Shown one piece after another: positions 29,572-38,743 of a stretch of DNA of 64,000 nt. The stretch lies in contig NT_187163.1 in assembly GCF_000265205.3 (NCBI RefSeq), positions 1 to 64,000 on the forward strand. The letters run 5' to 3'. Under the pieces are notes generated by a model that had not been told where the DNA came from, did not search any database, and worked only from the letters and a program-made list of their open reading frames with translations. The translations under genes and the position numbers were made by a program. Origin of the DNA: Sinorhizobium fredii USDA 257. Lineage in GTDB: Bacteria; Pseudomonadota; Alphaproteobacteria; Rhizobiales; Rhizobiaceae. Every line of letters begins with the position of its first letter. Position 1 is the first letter of the stretch.

Positions 29572-31816
29572 AGGAGCGGGACACCGTGGAGTGAATTCGC
29601 CGCTCGTGACCTTCCCAGGCTACGCTCCTTGGCGGTTCCGGCTTTACCAGCTCACCGAGATCCGGCTCTCCGCAGCGGGCAAGCATGGAGATGCGTACTG
29701 CGTCGCGCAGCCGTAGAATGGACTCGAATCCCGAACCCGATGGCGCAATCGGCTCGCCGATCTCGATGCTCAGCGGCAAATGTCTTGGAAACCATTGGTC
29801 GGCGCGAAGCATCGATCTTGTTCCGCGGATAGCGCCGGGCAGAATCGCCAGACCGTCTTCCGCCGCCACCTTGAACGCCCCGAGGTAGAAGCCTGAGAGG
29901 CCGGCTCTACGGGTGAAGGTGCCCTCTGGAAAGAAAACCAGCACCCGGCCCTTACGCGCAAGCTCCGTCAATGCCTCGGCGTCCTGCAGGCTACCTGTAA
30001 CGTCGTAGCGTTCCACGAACGGAATACCGAGGCGCCGCAACAGCGGCCCTGCGATGAATTGCTCGGCCAACTCTCTCTTGGCAACGATCGCCGGCTCGCC
30101 CGGAAGAACGGCAGCGAGGAGGAGCGCATCCACGTAACTCGAATGATTGAAGACGAGCATCGCGCCTCTGCCGGGGATGCGCTCCACTCCGTCTGTGGAG
30201 ACCGACACGCCCATGGCGGCAAGCGCCGCACGCGCGATCCATCTGACGACTCGCCAACGCCAAGAAAGGCGCGGGACGATGAGCACAGCGAGAGACCCGG
30301 CCAGACATGCAACACTGAGAACCGTCCACCACCAAGCCGCATACAGCGTCTCCCGGAAGACTCGTGCCAGGCGTCGCGCCTGCGTGCTGGCACTCAAGAG
30401 CATGAGCCGCGTGTATTGCAACGGAACGGTGGGCCGAGCAGAGCCCATGCGGCCGCTCTCGTAGAGCGCTTTCGCGGCGCTGCGACGGATCTTGCCGCTC
30501 GATGTTTTTGGCACCGAGCGTGGCGGCACCAGCACGACTTCATCGGCCGGCGTGCCGGCAATGTCTGACGTCACCTCGATAATTCGTGCCTGCAGTGATG
30601 CTCGCGAAACCGGGTCGGTCTGTAGGGTCTCTGCAACGACGACGATGCGCTCGGTGCCCGAGACCCGATCCGACGTGCCGAAGGCGACGACCCCTCCCCT
30701 GCGGATTCCAGGGACAAGGGCAACTGCCTGCTCGATCTCGTGCGCATAGAGATGGCGACCAGCTCGAATAATGATGTCCTTGACGCGTCCGGTCACGAAA
30801 ACATCACCTTTGGCCATGTACGCGCGATCGCCACTATCCAGCCAGCCGTCATGGAAGAGCGCGCGGGTCTTTTCATCGTTGCGGAAATAGCCGGCCGTTG
30901 TCGAGGGACCACGGAATTCAAGTCTTCCCTCGCGTCGGTCGCCGCACTCATGCCCCGCGTCGTCGACGATACGGATCTCGTGGCCGGGCAATGGCTGGCC
31001 ACAGGCGACGATTTCAAGCGCCATGGCGTCTTGGGGGGTGGCGATCTCGGCCACGCCGTCGATGAGAGGCGGCCGCCCCAGAGGCGGAAACGCGAGACCA
31101 ACTGAACATTCCGCAAGTCCATAGACTGGAGCCATCGCGGTTGCAGGAAAGCCGTAGCGGCCGAACCGCTCGACGAACCTCCACAGGGTTCTCGCGCTCA
31201 CCGGCTCAGCACCATTGGCGACCATCCGTAGCGAGCTGAGATCGAGCCCCTCGACGTCAGCATCGGCAATCTTGTTGAGACAGATTTCGAAACCGAAATT
31301 GGGAGAAGCGGAGAAGGTCGCCCGGTAGTTGTGTATCGCCCACAGCCAGGCTTGCGCGCTTAGGCTGGTCACTTCATCCTGCAGTACGGTCAGATGCACG
31401 CGGTCGGGATGTCGTGCCGCATGCCACTCGAGGGCCTCCACCAGCGTCCGCGCCTCAGTGGCGGCCGGAACGGCAGGCAGAATTGCAGCCGCCCGGGCGC
31501 CGGGGAGGACCCGTTCCGCCATAGGTTGAGCCCGCTCTAGGGCCTCCGCAAGATCAAGAACGGTTTCGGCCTCGGCGACAGTTTGAGCGGATAGTCTGAC
31601 GCGGAACGCCCGCTCGATCCGCAAGGCCAGCTCAGTGCGGCCGAGGCTGTCGATACCGAGATCGCGTTCGATGCTACTGGTGGCGCGAACGTTGATGAAT
31701 CTGGCACGCTGAGGATACAATTCGCGTGCAAGGTCAGCCACGATCGCGATTACATCGCGAGTGCGCGAACCCTGCTCCTCAACTGAGGCGGGGGCTAAAG
31801 GCTGCCCAGTTTCCAT
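29531..31816 (-). CDS. ACP / AMP-ligase (core deleted) / acyltransferase fusion protein
   Basis: A 761-residue fusion. Residues about 18-95 form an acyl carrier domain (Ser57 in GIDSLGR). An AMP-dependent ligase domain follows and ends in the KTSSGKIRRS motif, and residues about 550-720 are a PlsC-type acyltransferase (FNHSSYVDALLLAAVL for HxxxxD; FFPEGTFTR for the phosphate site). At residues 150-155 the ligase jumps in frame from its start to the WAIHNYRATFSASPNFGFE segment: about 200 residues with the ATP phosphate loop are missing. It therefore probably cannot adenylate. Start 31816 is set by spacing from the box at 31875. Confidence 0.82.
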   Translation of the reverse strand: METGQPLAPASVEEQGSRTRDVIAIVADLARELYPQRARFINVRATSSIERDLGIDSLGRTELALRIERAFRVRLSAQTVAEAETVLDLAEALERAQPMAERVLPGARAAAILPAVPAATEARTLVEALEWHAARHPDRVHLTVLQDEVTSLSAQAWLWAIHNYRATFSASPNFGFEICLNKIADADVEGLDLSSLRMVANGAEPVSARTLWRFVERFGRYGFPATAMAPVYGLAECSVGLAFPPLGRPPLIDGVAEIATPQDAMALEIVACGQPLPGHEIRIVDDAGHECGDRREGRLEFRGPSTTAGYFRNDEKTRALFHDGWLDSGDRAYMAKGDVFVTGRVKDIIIRAGRHLYAHEIEQAVALVPGIRRGGVVAFGTSDRVSGTERIVVVAETLQTDPVSRASLQARIIEVTSDIAGTPADEVVLVPPRSVPKTSSGKIRRSAAKALYESGRMGSARPTVPLQYTRLMLLSASTQARRLARVFRETLYAAWWWTVLSVACLAGSLAVLIVPRLSWRWRVVRWIARAALAAMGVSVSTDGVERIPGRGAMLVFNHSSYVDALLLAAVLPGEPAIVAKRELAEQFIAGPLLRRLGIPFVERYDVTGSLQDAEALTELARKGRVLVFFPEGTFTRRAGLSGFYLGAFKVAAEDGLAILPGAIRGTRSMLRADQWFPRHLPLSIEIGEPIAPSGSGFESILRLRDAVRISMLARCGEPDLGELVKPEPPRSVAWEGHERRIHSTVSRSFRDSRQTTAAARV

Positions 31817-31851
31817 GGACAAGGACAATAGCCTAACGCGCTGGCTTCGCA

Positions 31852-31865
31852 TTGATGCATTTCAA
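31852..31865 (+). promoter_or_regulatory. FixK/FNR box TTGATGCATTTCAA
   Basis: Exact palindrome 58 bp upstream of the polX start; predicted transcription start near 31900. It crosses over with the box at 31875, which serves the opposite strand. Confidence 0.75.
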
Positions 31866-31874
31866 AGTCGGACT

Positions 31875-31888
31875 TTGATTTGCCTCAA
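31875..31888 (-). promoter_or_regulatory. FixK/FNR box TTGATTTGCCTCAA
   Basis: Exact palindrome 59 bp upstream of the ACP-ligase-acyltransferase start; predicted transcription start near 31840. Confidence 0.72.
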
Positions 31889-31922
31889 GGCTGGAAAGCC
31901 GGCCCCGGATCATCTTCATACA

Positions 31923-33650
31923 ATGACGGTCCACAACGCCGATATCGCTGCTCTGTTCAATCGAATGGCAGACCTGCTCGAAATCGAGGCTGCCAATCCG
32001 TTCCGTATCCGCGCCTACAGGCGGGCGGCGTCCACCATCGAGGACCTTCCTGAGAATGTCGCACAGATGATGGCGGAAGGACGCTCCCTCTCGGACCTGC
32101 CCGGCATCGGCGAAGACCTTGCCGGCAAGATCGCCGAGTTCGTGGAGACCGGCCATTTGAAATCGCTGGAGGAGGTCGAGGCACGCACGCCCTCAGCTCT
32201 TGCCGCATTGACGGCGATACCCGGCCTCGGTCCCAAGCGAGTGCATGTGCTGCATCAAAGCCTCGGAATTACGACACTCGAGCAACTGGCAAAGGCGGCA
32301 CGGGAGCACAGGGTCAGAGAACTACCCCGCTTCAGCGCTGCTATCGAAACCAAGATCCTCGATGAGATTGCAAAGCACCGAACCGCCGAAAAGCGCTTCA
32401 AGATCTCGACCGCCGAGGATTTCGCGAGAGGCTTGGTAGATTACCTGAGGTCCGCTCTGGGCATCACCCAGACCTTAGTGGCCGGCAGCTTTCGACGCCG
32501 GAAGGAGACCGTCGGCGATCTCGACGTCCTCGCCACCTGTGCCGATGGTCCAGCCGCGATCGAGCACTTCGTAGCTTACGACGAGGTCGAGACGGTGCTG
32601 TCGAAGGGCCCAACCCGATCGACAGTGCTCCTGAAGGCCGGCATTCAGGTCGACCTGAGGGTTGTTGCAGAGGAAAGCTATGGAGCGGCCTTGCACTATT
32701 TCACCGGCTCGAAAGCCCACAATATCGCCGTGCGGAAGAGGATCCAGGATAAAGGCTGGAAGCTGAACGAATATGGCATCTTCGACGGTGAGAAGAGAAT
32801 TGGCGGCCGCACCGAAGAGGAAGTTTTCCGGGCTGCCGACCTGCCCTATATCGAGCCCGAACTGCGCGAAGACCGCGGCGAGATCGAGGCGGCCCTTGCC
32901 GGCAAATTGCCCCGCCTGGTCTGGCTGCAGGACATCAAAGGCGACCTGCACACCCATACGCGCGCCTCGGATGGCAAGAGCGAGCTTGCCGAAATGGCCG
33001 CGGCCGCTCAGGCCCTCGGCTACGAATATCTGGCCGTCAGCGACCATTCCAGACATGCCACCGTGGCACACGGGCTCGATCCGAAACGCCTGGCGGCTCA
33101 ACTCGATGAGATTGACAAGCTCAATGACGGATATGATGGTTTCCGGCTGCTGAAGTCTTGCGAGGTCGACATTCTCGCCGACGGCAAGCTCGACCTGCCA
33201 GATAGTATCCTGAAACGACTCGACTTCACTGTCTGCGCCGTTCACTACCAGTTCAACCTTGGCATCGAGGAACAGACGCAGAGAATTCTCCGTGCGATGG
33301 ACAACCGCTATTTCAATATCCTCGCACATCCGACCGGGCGGCTGCTCGGAGAACGGCCGGGCTATGCGGTGGATATGGACCGCATCATCTCGGCCGCCAG
33401 GGAGCGCGGCTGCTTTCTTGAGGTCAACGCGCATCCGACGCGCCTCGACCTTGATGACGTCCATTGCCGGCAAGCCAAGCAGATCGGCGTGAAGCTGGCG
33501 ATCTCCACGGATGCGCACTCGACCATGGGTCTTCGCGCAATGCGCTACGGCGTCGACCAGGCGCGGCGAGGCTGGATCGAGGCGGACGACGTCCTGAACA
33601 CGCGCTCCTGGGGAGAGCTTAAGAAGCTGCTGTCGAGAAGAGGCCTTTGA
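31923..33650 (+). CDS. polX: DNA polymerase X family protein with PHP domain
   Basis: A 575-residue bacterial PolX. Residues 1-120 are the 8-kDa and HhH region (NPFRIRAYRRAAST, LPGIGEDLAGKIAEF, IPGLGPKRV), then the nucleotidyltransferase core with GSFRRRKETVGDLDVL and VDLRVV, and a C-terminal PHP exonuclease (DLHTHTRASDGKS, AVSDHSRHA, CEVDILADG, ILAHPTGR, STDAHS). The protein fills gaps and trims ends in base-excision repair, fitting survival of damage during growth arrest. ATG at 31923 is the native start; the open frame to 31761 runs over the promoter. Confidence 0.92.
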   Translation: MTVHNADIAALFNRMADLLEIEAANPFRIRAYRRAASTIEDLPENVAQMMAEGRSLSDLPGIGEDLAGKIAEFVETGHLKSLEEVEARTPSALAALTAIPGLGPKRVHVLHQSLGITTLEQLAKAAREHRVRELPRFSAAIETKILDEIAKHRTAEKRFKISTAEDFARGLVDYLRSALGITQTLVAGSFRRRKETVGDLDVLATCADGPAAIEHFVAYDEVETVLSKGPTRSTVLLKAGIQVDLRVVAEESYGAALHYFTGSKAHNIAVRKRIQDKGWKLNEYGIFDGEKRIGGRTEEEVFRAADLPYIEPELREDRGEIEAALAGKLPRLVWLQDIKGDLHTHTRASDGKSELAEMAAAAQALGYEYLAVSDHSRHATVAHGLDPKRLAAQLDEIDKLNDGYDGFRLLKSCEVDILADGKLDLPDSILKRLDFTVCAVHYQFNLGIEEQTQRILRAMDNRYFNILAHPTGRLLGERPGYAVDMDRIISAARERGCFLEVNAHPTRLDLDDVHCRQAKQIGVKLAISTDAHSTMGLRAMRYGVDQARRGWIEADDVLNTRSWGELKKLLSRRGL

Positions 33651-33695
33651 GGCTTCATCATTCCGCCGACTAGTTCCCGGCCATGTCGAAGTTCA

Positions 33696-33709
33696 TTGAT
33701 GCCGATCAA
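33696..33709 (+). promoter_or_regulatory. FixK/FNR box TTGATGCCGATCAA
   Basis: Exact palindrome (also a full FNR TTGAT-N4-ATCAA) 68 bp upstream of cysQ. Confidence 0.82.
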
Positions 33710-33776
33710 CAAGCGCAAGCGGGTTGCGCGTAAAATCAGTGCAATTGCGAAGTAACCGAAGATTGAGGCACGGACT

Positions 33777-34640
33777 GTGGATGATACTGCACGCAGAGAT
33801 CTCGTCGAAGGACTGTTGCCCCTTGTGAGGACGGCCGGAGCTGCCGTCCTGAGATCGCGAAACGCGGGTCTGGCAACACACCTCAAGCACGACAAGTCGC
33901 CCGTTACATCCGCGGACATCGGAAGCGAAGCAGTCATCCGACGGGGCTGCTCTCTTCTTTTCCCGGCTATTCCGATGATCAGTGAAGAGCGGGCGCCCGC
34001 TCTCGAATCGAGCTTTGAGATTCCACCCCTCTGCTTCCTCGTCGATCCACTGGATGGCACCAAGGAGTTCATCGCCGGGCGTAGCGAATTTACAGTCAAC
34101 ATAGCGCTCGTTGAAAACGGCGTAGCGACGGCCGGTGTGATCTTCGCCCCAGCCCTTGATCGGCTATATGTTGCCGCTGGTCCGCGCATGGCGTTCATGA
34201 TCGATGAGAACGGCCGCCGCATCAGGCTCGACGGAATGCCCCACGATCACTCTCATCCGATTGTTCTCGCCAGCCGTTCTCATTTGGATGAACAGACCGC
34301 GGCGCTCGTTGCTCAATGGCAACCCTGTATTATCAAGCAGCTAGGCTCTTCCCTCAAATTTGCCTTAATCGCCGCCGGTGAGGCCGATGTTTACCCTCGA
34401 CTTTCACCAACGATGATATGGGACAGTGCCGCTGGTCAGGCTTTGATCGAAGCTACCGGTGGCGTGGTGCTTCGTCCAAACGGTTCTCCGCTCGTCTATT
34501 GCGGCAGCCTTATAAATCGGGGCTTTGTTGCCGCACGGACGCGATCTCTCGCAGCAAAGGCGCTGGCGTCGATCGATTCCGAGCGACAGGCGAGATTGCC
34601 CGTTTCCAATCCCCTGACCGAGGAAAGTTCCAGACGATGA
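33777..34640 (+). CDS. cysQ: 3'(2'),5'-bisphosphate nucleotidase CysQ-like
   Basis: A 287-residue inositol-monophosphatase-fold enzyme. Metal-site motifs are LVDPLDGTKEFIAGRSEFTVNIAL and WDSAAGQALIEATGG; the EE motif lies in ISEERAPALESS. CysQ recycles PAP from sulfate assimilation. It starts with GTG at 33777, consistent with the box spacing. The baeRF-like gene follows after 17 bp. The N-terminal EERAPAL segment differs somewhat from classic CysQ, so another phosphatase role is possible. A short second copy of its 3' part lies at 38480-38580. Confidence 0.83.
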   Translation: MDDTARRDLVEGLLPLVRTAGAAVLRSRNAGLATHLKHDKSPVTSADIGSEAVIRRGCSLLFPAIPMISEERAPALESSFEIPPLCFLVDPLDGTKEFIAGRSEFTVNIALVENGVATAGVIFAPALDRLYVAAGPRMAFMIDENGRRIRLDGMPHDHSHPIVLASRSHLDEQTAALVAQWQPCIIKQLGSSLKFALIAAGEADVYPRLSPTMIWDSAAGQALIEATGGVVLRPNGSPLVYCGSLINRGFVAARTRSLAAKALASIDSERQARLPVSNPLTEESSRR

Positions 34641-34657
34641 AAGCGAGGTAGACGATC

Positions 34658-35104
34658 ATGTCAACAGCAACAATTGCGCACAACAGCTGGGTTCTTGTGT
34701 GCGACGGAGCCAAGGCCCTGATCCTTCGCAACAAGGGTGATCAAGAACTGCTCAATCTCGTTCCGGTCGAGATCTTTTCCGGACATCAACCGCCGACGCG
34801 GGATCTCGGAACGGACCGCCAAGGCCGCGTCTACCAGTCGCAAGGCGGCGCGCGAAGCTCGATGCAGGAAACGGACTGGCACGACGAGGCCGAAGTGACG
34901 TTTCTGGTGCAGGTCGCCGAAAAATTGAGTGGCTTGGTGCGCCATAAAGATATCGCGAACGTGGTTCTTGTCGCCCCGCCGCGCGTGCTTGGAATCCTGC
35001 GGAAGCGATTGGATCCCTCGACACGTGCAGCAGTAGCCACCGAAGTGGCCAAGGATCTGGTAAAGTTTCCAATTCCGGAGATCGAGCGCTATCTCTCGGA
35101 GTAG
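34658..35104 (+). CDS. host-attachment/baeRF-like protein, copy 1
   Basis: A 148-residue protein (SWVLVCDGAKALILRNKGDQELLNLVPVEIF … QPPTRDLGTDRQGR … VVLVAPPRVLGILRKRLDPSTRAAVATEVAKDL). It matches the 'host attachment' family, which belongs to the bacterial relatives of eRF1-type release factors (baeRF). It may act on stalled ribosomes; this is inference. It is cotranscribed with cysQ. A close paralogue is at 43207-43650. Confidence 0.82.
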   Translation: MSTATIAHNSWVLVCDGAKALILRNKGDQELLNLVPVEIFSGHQPPTRDLGTDRQGRVYQSQGGARSSMQETDWHDEAEVTFLVQVAEKLSGLVRHKDIANVVLVAPPRVLGILRKRLDPSTRAAVATEVAKDLVKFPIPEIERYLSE

Positions 35105-35394
35105 CATTGGCCAAATGTATTATCGCGGAGCGCACGCGCGAGGCGGCTATGCTATAAGGAATATCGCCATGCAGATGGGCCGATGACAGATGCGTCGTGC
35201 GGCTGAACCAGCGATAACCGGAGGTCTGCCCGCGCGGCGAACTGAAGAGTCTGGATAAGCACTCGATAGAGGCTGCAATCGGGAGACTTGGAGTTAATGG
35301 CAAATTCGGGTTCTCGCGTCACCGCGCGAGTCGGCCGCAGGATCGCTTGTGTGAAATGCGTCAGCGATGCTTGCCCTCAAAGACCTGCCTCAAT
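35105..35394 (+). other. 290-bp intergenic region between convergent genes
   Basis: No FixK box, no ribosome site with a plausible frame and no obvious terminator hairpin seen; it separates the cysQ-baeRF operon from the convergent ABC transporter gene. Confidence 0.5.
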
Positions 35395-37497
35395 TTATGG
35401 GCGCGGTTTCACACGCGCGGGACCGACGGGCCGAGTTGTCAGATTTGCCAAAGGAGTTTTTGTAACAGCACCGTCTGCAATAACGAGCACGCTGTCGTAG
35501 AACTCTTCGCCGCTTGCAGATTTCGGAGGCGTGGCATCGTGCATGACACTGATCACTGTGGCGCCGCGACAATGATCTCGGATGGCTTGGTGAAACGCGA
35601 CCGTCGCCTCGCCATCGAGGGCGCTGGTCGGCTCGTCCAGAAACAAAAGCCCTGGGCGCAGCAGAAGGATCCGTGCCAGAACGAGCCGTTGCTTCTGACC
35701 GCCAGAAAGAAGCTGGTCCCAGCTTTGATTGTCCCGCCCCTCCATGGCGAGGTCGCTGACGAAATCCGCAAGGCCGGCTCTACTCAGCGCTGCGGCGGCT
35801 TCCGCTTCCGAATGAGCTTCAATGGCATCGGACAGGCATATCAGTGCCTTCAGCGATACTGGCGGCAGATGAATATCTTGCGCGGCATAGAGCGTTCGCA
35901 CGTTCCTCGGCATCACGATCGCGCCACGGCCATGCGGCCAGAGACCGTTGATAGCTTTGAGCAACGATGACTTGCCGCTCCCCGAGTCGCCAACGAGAAG
36001 AGTCCATTCGCCGCATTTGACGTGGAGGTTCCCGGCGGTGACGAAGGGTTCGTCATCGCCGGGGTGCATAAGTTCAAGCTGCTGGATCGTCAAACCGAAC
36101 TGTGGATCCTGCTGGTCGTAACGCAACTCGGAGTGGCCGGTACGGGCATAGAACTCGCGCGGTTGCTGCGCGTCTTCGATCGCCTTTGCCAGGTCGGTTA
36201 TGCGTGTTGCGTTTGCCCTCAGTCTCGCGATGTCCGGCATGACGTGTATGAACCACGAGCAATCGTTGATGATCGCGTTGGCCAGCTCGGCGCCGGTGAT
36301 GTAGGCCTGTAGGCTGATCCTGTTCTCTACATAGGGGAGAAGCCCGGGCGCGTAGGCGACGAGGCGCGAGCCGAAGAAGTTGTAGACAAGCTCGAAACCC
36401 ATATAGATCGCCGTCAGGATGTTGAGATTCGCCCAGGTGTGGTCGACGTCGAGGTAGCGCCGCCGATGGAGACCTCTTTGTGCTCCCTCCCCCTTGGCTG
36501 CAGCGACGTGGAAGCTGCGGTGGAGAAGCGTCGCCAGGTCGCGACGGTAACTGCCCTCCGCCGATTGCATTCTGACATCCAGCCTCTGTTGGATCTCTCC
36601 GAGCTTCGCTGCCAGCAACGTGCTGATGGGGACGTAGGCGACGACGGCAGCAACAGTCAGACAGGCGCTGCCATAACTGCCGAGGAACTCCAATCCGCTG
36701 ACCTCGGTCGAGGTCTCGATGATCTTGCCGCCGACAAAGAACAGCGACAGGGCCACGCCGGCGACACCTATGGCGAGGCCGATAGCGCCTCCGGTCATCC
36801 CTTTGATCGACTCCTGGATGCGCTGATCGATATTGTCTGGCACGGCAACCTTCGTCGGGACGGCCTCCGCCGCACCCTGCTGGAGGTGAAAATGCGTGTG
36901 ATTGCTATCGAGCAGCGCATCGTTGAAGCGCCGATCGAGCCACGCGCGCCACTTGCGATGCAAGGTCGTCGAGAACAAGTGGCGGAAAGCAGTGAATCCC
37001 ACTTCCCTGACCACGACGATCGTGGCCAAGCTTGCCGCGCTCGACAGAATGGTCTTAAGCGTCGTCGGGTTTTCCGGATGATGAAGAAAGGCGATCGCGC
37101 TCACAAGTTCGCCCGACGCTTCGGCGAACCAGACGCTGGCCATTGCCGACAAGGCGGTAAGCACGACAATGATCGCCGCCAGCCCCCAAGCCTCCTGCCA
37201 TCGGTCGGAACGCCAATAGGCGAACATCAATCCCCAGAAGCTGCGCATTGAGGAGACAGAGGTTGAATGCGGCTGCTCGTCCAACTTGCGGCTCGACCAA
37301 AGCAACGCGTCCTCCCGAGGCGGTCTATCATGAAGAGCATATCTATTTTCCAAACGATTGTAGTGTGTATCACGCGGGTCGACGGAGAAATTGATGCGGC
37401 TCAATCGGAAGCGATAGTAAAATGGACGAATTAGCCTTCCTTGCCTGACAAGATCTTTCGCTACTGTCACCGCCAGGGCGGCCAACGTGCAGGGCAT
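35395..37497 (-). CDS. ABC transporter, fused permease/ATPase (SbmA/BacA-YddA type)
   Basis: A half-transporter with permease and ATPase fused. The membrane part (from MRSFWGLMFAYWRSDRWQEAWGLAAIIVVLTAL, about six helices) is of the ABC_membrane_2 type with HRKWRAWLDRRFNDALLDSNHTHF. The ATPase has Walker A GDSGSGKSSLL, signature LSGGQKQRL and Walker B LLFLDEPTSALD. The substrate is unknown; relatives carry peptides or cofactors. The start is uncertain: the frame opens at 37623 inside a repeat, in-frame ATGs lie at 37497 and 37248, and none has a clear ribosome site. The box at 37647-37660 could serve this gene too. Confidence 0.8.
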   Translation of the reverse strand: MPCTLAALAVTVAKDLVRQGRLIRPFYYRFRLSRINFSVDPRDTHYNRLENRYALHDRPPREDALLWSSRKLDEQPHSTSVSSMRSFWGLMFAYWRSDRWQEAWGLAAIIVVLTALSAMASVWFAEASGELVSAIAFLHHPENPTTLKTILSSAASLATIVVVREVGFTAFRHLFSTTLHRKWRAWLDRRFNDALLDSNHTHFHLQQGAAEAVPTKVAVPDNIDQRIQESIKGMTGGAIGLAIGVAGVALSLFFVGGKIIETSTEVSGLEFLGSYGSACLTVAAVVAYVPISTLLAAKLGEIQQRLDVRMQSAEGSYRRDLATLLHRSFHVAAAKGEGAQRGLHRRRYLDVDHTWANLNILTAIYMGFELVYNFFGSRLVAYAPGLLPYVENRISLQAYITGAELANAIINDCSWFIHVMPDIARLRANATRITDLAKAIEDAQQPREFYARTGHSELRYDQQDPQFGLTIQQLELMHPGDDEPFVTAGNLHVKCGEWTLLVGDSGSGKSSLLKAINGLWPHGRGAIVMPRNVRTLYAAQDIHLPPVSLKALICLSDAIEAHSEAEAAAALSRAGLADFVSDLAMEGRDNQSWDQLLSGGQKQRLVLARILLLRPGLLFLDEPTSALDGEATVAFHQAIRDHCRGATVISVMHDATPPKSASGEEFYDSVLVIADGAVTKTPLANLTTRPVGPARVKPRP

Positions 37498-37676
37498 GGA
37501 AGATCGGTCGCGGAAACGCCGACTGAGGTGTGCCGAAAAGGAACCGCGGATGCGGAAGATGAATTGCACAATCCCCATACTGCCGAGGAACTCGCGGCTG
37601 CTTTCGGTCTCTCGGATGAGCACGCCGACCTCCGTCCCCGCCCGTCTTGATATTCCTCAATGACTGACGGTCGGAA
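37488..37676 (+). repeat. 190-bp repeat, copy 1 (second copy at 50006-50203)
   Basis: From gcagggcatggaag to the FixK box and the following ctcaatgactgacgg the sequence matches 50006-50203 over most of its length with scattered differences. Copy 1 contains the BON promoter and the 5' end of the ABC transporter frame. Confidence 0.8.
37647..37660 (+). promoter_or_regulatory. FixK/FNR box TTGATATTCCTCAA
   Basis: Exact palindrome 76 bp upstream of the BON gene. It is identical in the repeat copy at 50173-50186. Confidence 0.78.
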
Positions 37677-37735
37677 GATCGCCGATAATAAACCTGCGAG
37701 TTTTCGAAGGGCGCGTTTGCGCCAAGGGGGAGACG

Positions 37736-38398
37736 ATGAACGACGACATCCGTCTGCGTCAGGACATTCTGAACGAACTTGAATACGAACCGAGCCTAGA
37801 TGCCGCGAATATCGGTGTCATTGCCGAGGATGGCATCGTGACCTTAACGGGTCACGTGCTCAGCTATTCGGAAAGGCAAGCCGCGGTCGAGGCAGTCCAG
37901 AGGATAAGGGGCGTGCGCGCTATCGCGGACGATATCGAGGTACGGCTGCCGGAACACAAGAAGACTGCCGACGACGAGATCGCCAGCCGCGTCCTGAAAA
38001 TCCTCGCCTGGCGAGCATCTATCACAGAGCCGAACGAGATCCAGGTCAAGGTGCGAAAGGGCCTGGTCACTTTGAGCGGCATGGTCGACCGGCACTTCCA
38101 GCGTTCGGCGGCCGAGAAGGCGGTGCGTGAACTCTCCGGGGTGACGGGCATAGTCAACCAGCTCAAGCTCCGCCCCCCTCGCGTGGAGGCCTCTGAGATC
38201 AGGCGCGGCATAGAAGAGGCGTTCAAACGCAATGCCGAGATCGAGGCTGAGAATATCGAGGTGGATGTTTCAGACGGTCACGTCACATTGCGCGGAAGGG
38301 TGCAGAATCTGCGGGCGCAGGTGATGGCGAAACGAGCCGCTTGGTCGGCGCCCGGTGTGACTGCCGTCGATGATCAGTTGAGCGTGGTCGGCAACTGA
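37736..38398 (+). CDS. triple-BON-domain protein, copy 1
   Basis: A 220-residue cytoplasmic-looking protein (no signal peptide) with three BON domains at about 3-70, 78-145 and 148-216; each has the G-hydrophobic-V-T-L-x-G core (VEDGIVTLTGHV-like, KGLVTLSGMV, DGHVTLRGRV). BON domains bind phospholipid or help envelope integrity under stress. Ribosome site AAGGGGGAGACG. Convergent with the minus-strand BON gene at 38744-39391, its closest intact paralogue. Confidence 0.88.
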   Translation: MNDDIRLRQDILNELEYEPSLDAANIGVIAEDGIVTLTGHVLSYSERQAAVEAVQRIRGVRAIADDIEVRLPEHKKTADDEIASRVLKILAWRASITEPNEIQVKVRKGLVTLSGMVDRHFQRSAAEKAVRELSGVTGIVNQLKLRPPRVEASEIRRGIEEAFKRNAEIEAENIEVDVSDGHVTLRGRVQNLRAQVMAKRAAWSAPGVTAVDDQLSVVGN

Positions 38399-38743
38399 AT
38401 GTGAGATTTCATTGGGTAGTCATCCGGTCCGGGCTGGGAAAGCTGTGGTTGTCAAGCTGCAGTGATTGTCGGAGAGGAATGGCTGACAAGATTATTGAGG
38501 CCGGTGTTCCAAGGCCCATGCGACGACTGAGTGGTGCTTCGCCCGGACGGTTCTCTCCTCGTCTTTTCGGGCAGTCGCAAGAATGAGGATTCCTTGCGGC
38601 ACCAACTCAGTCTCTCCAGATCGCTCTGGCATTCATTGATGCGAAGCGATGAATTCACGGGGTGGTGCGATTCGCATGCTCGCCGCCGAAGGAAACAGTA
38701 GCGGCTGCGTGGCGCAGAATGAAGCGGTCCAGCCGCCCCGATC
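38399..38743 (+). other. 345-bp gap with a short cysQ-like remnant
   Basis: Bases about 38480-38580 (acaagattattgaggccgg, then gtggtgcttcgcccggacgg) resemble the 3' part of cysQ at 34435-34510, out of frame and truncated. A half-matching FixK site (TTGATGCGAAGCGA) follows at 38634-38647. Nothing else is recognisable. Confidence 0.55.

Noticed and set aside
36439..37251. 270-codon plus-strand frame
   Set aside because: Antisense to the ABC transporter permease part; no ribosome site.
38634..38647. TTGATGCGAAGCGA as a FixK box
   Set aside because: Only the left half matches and no gene start is near; kept as a possible decayed site only.
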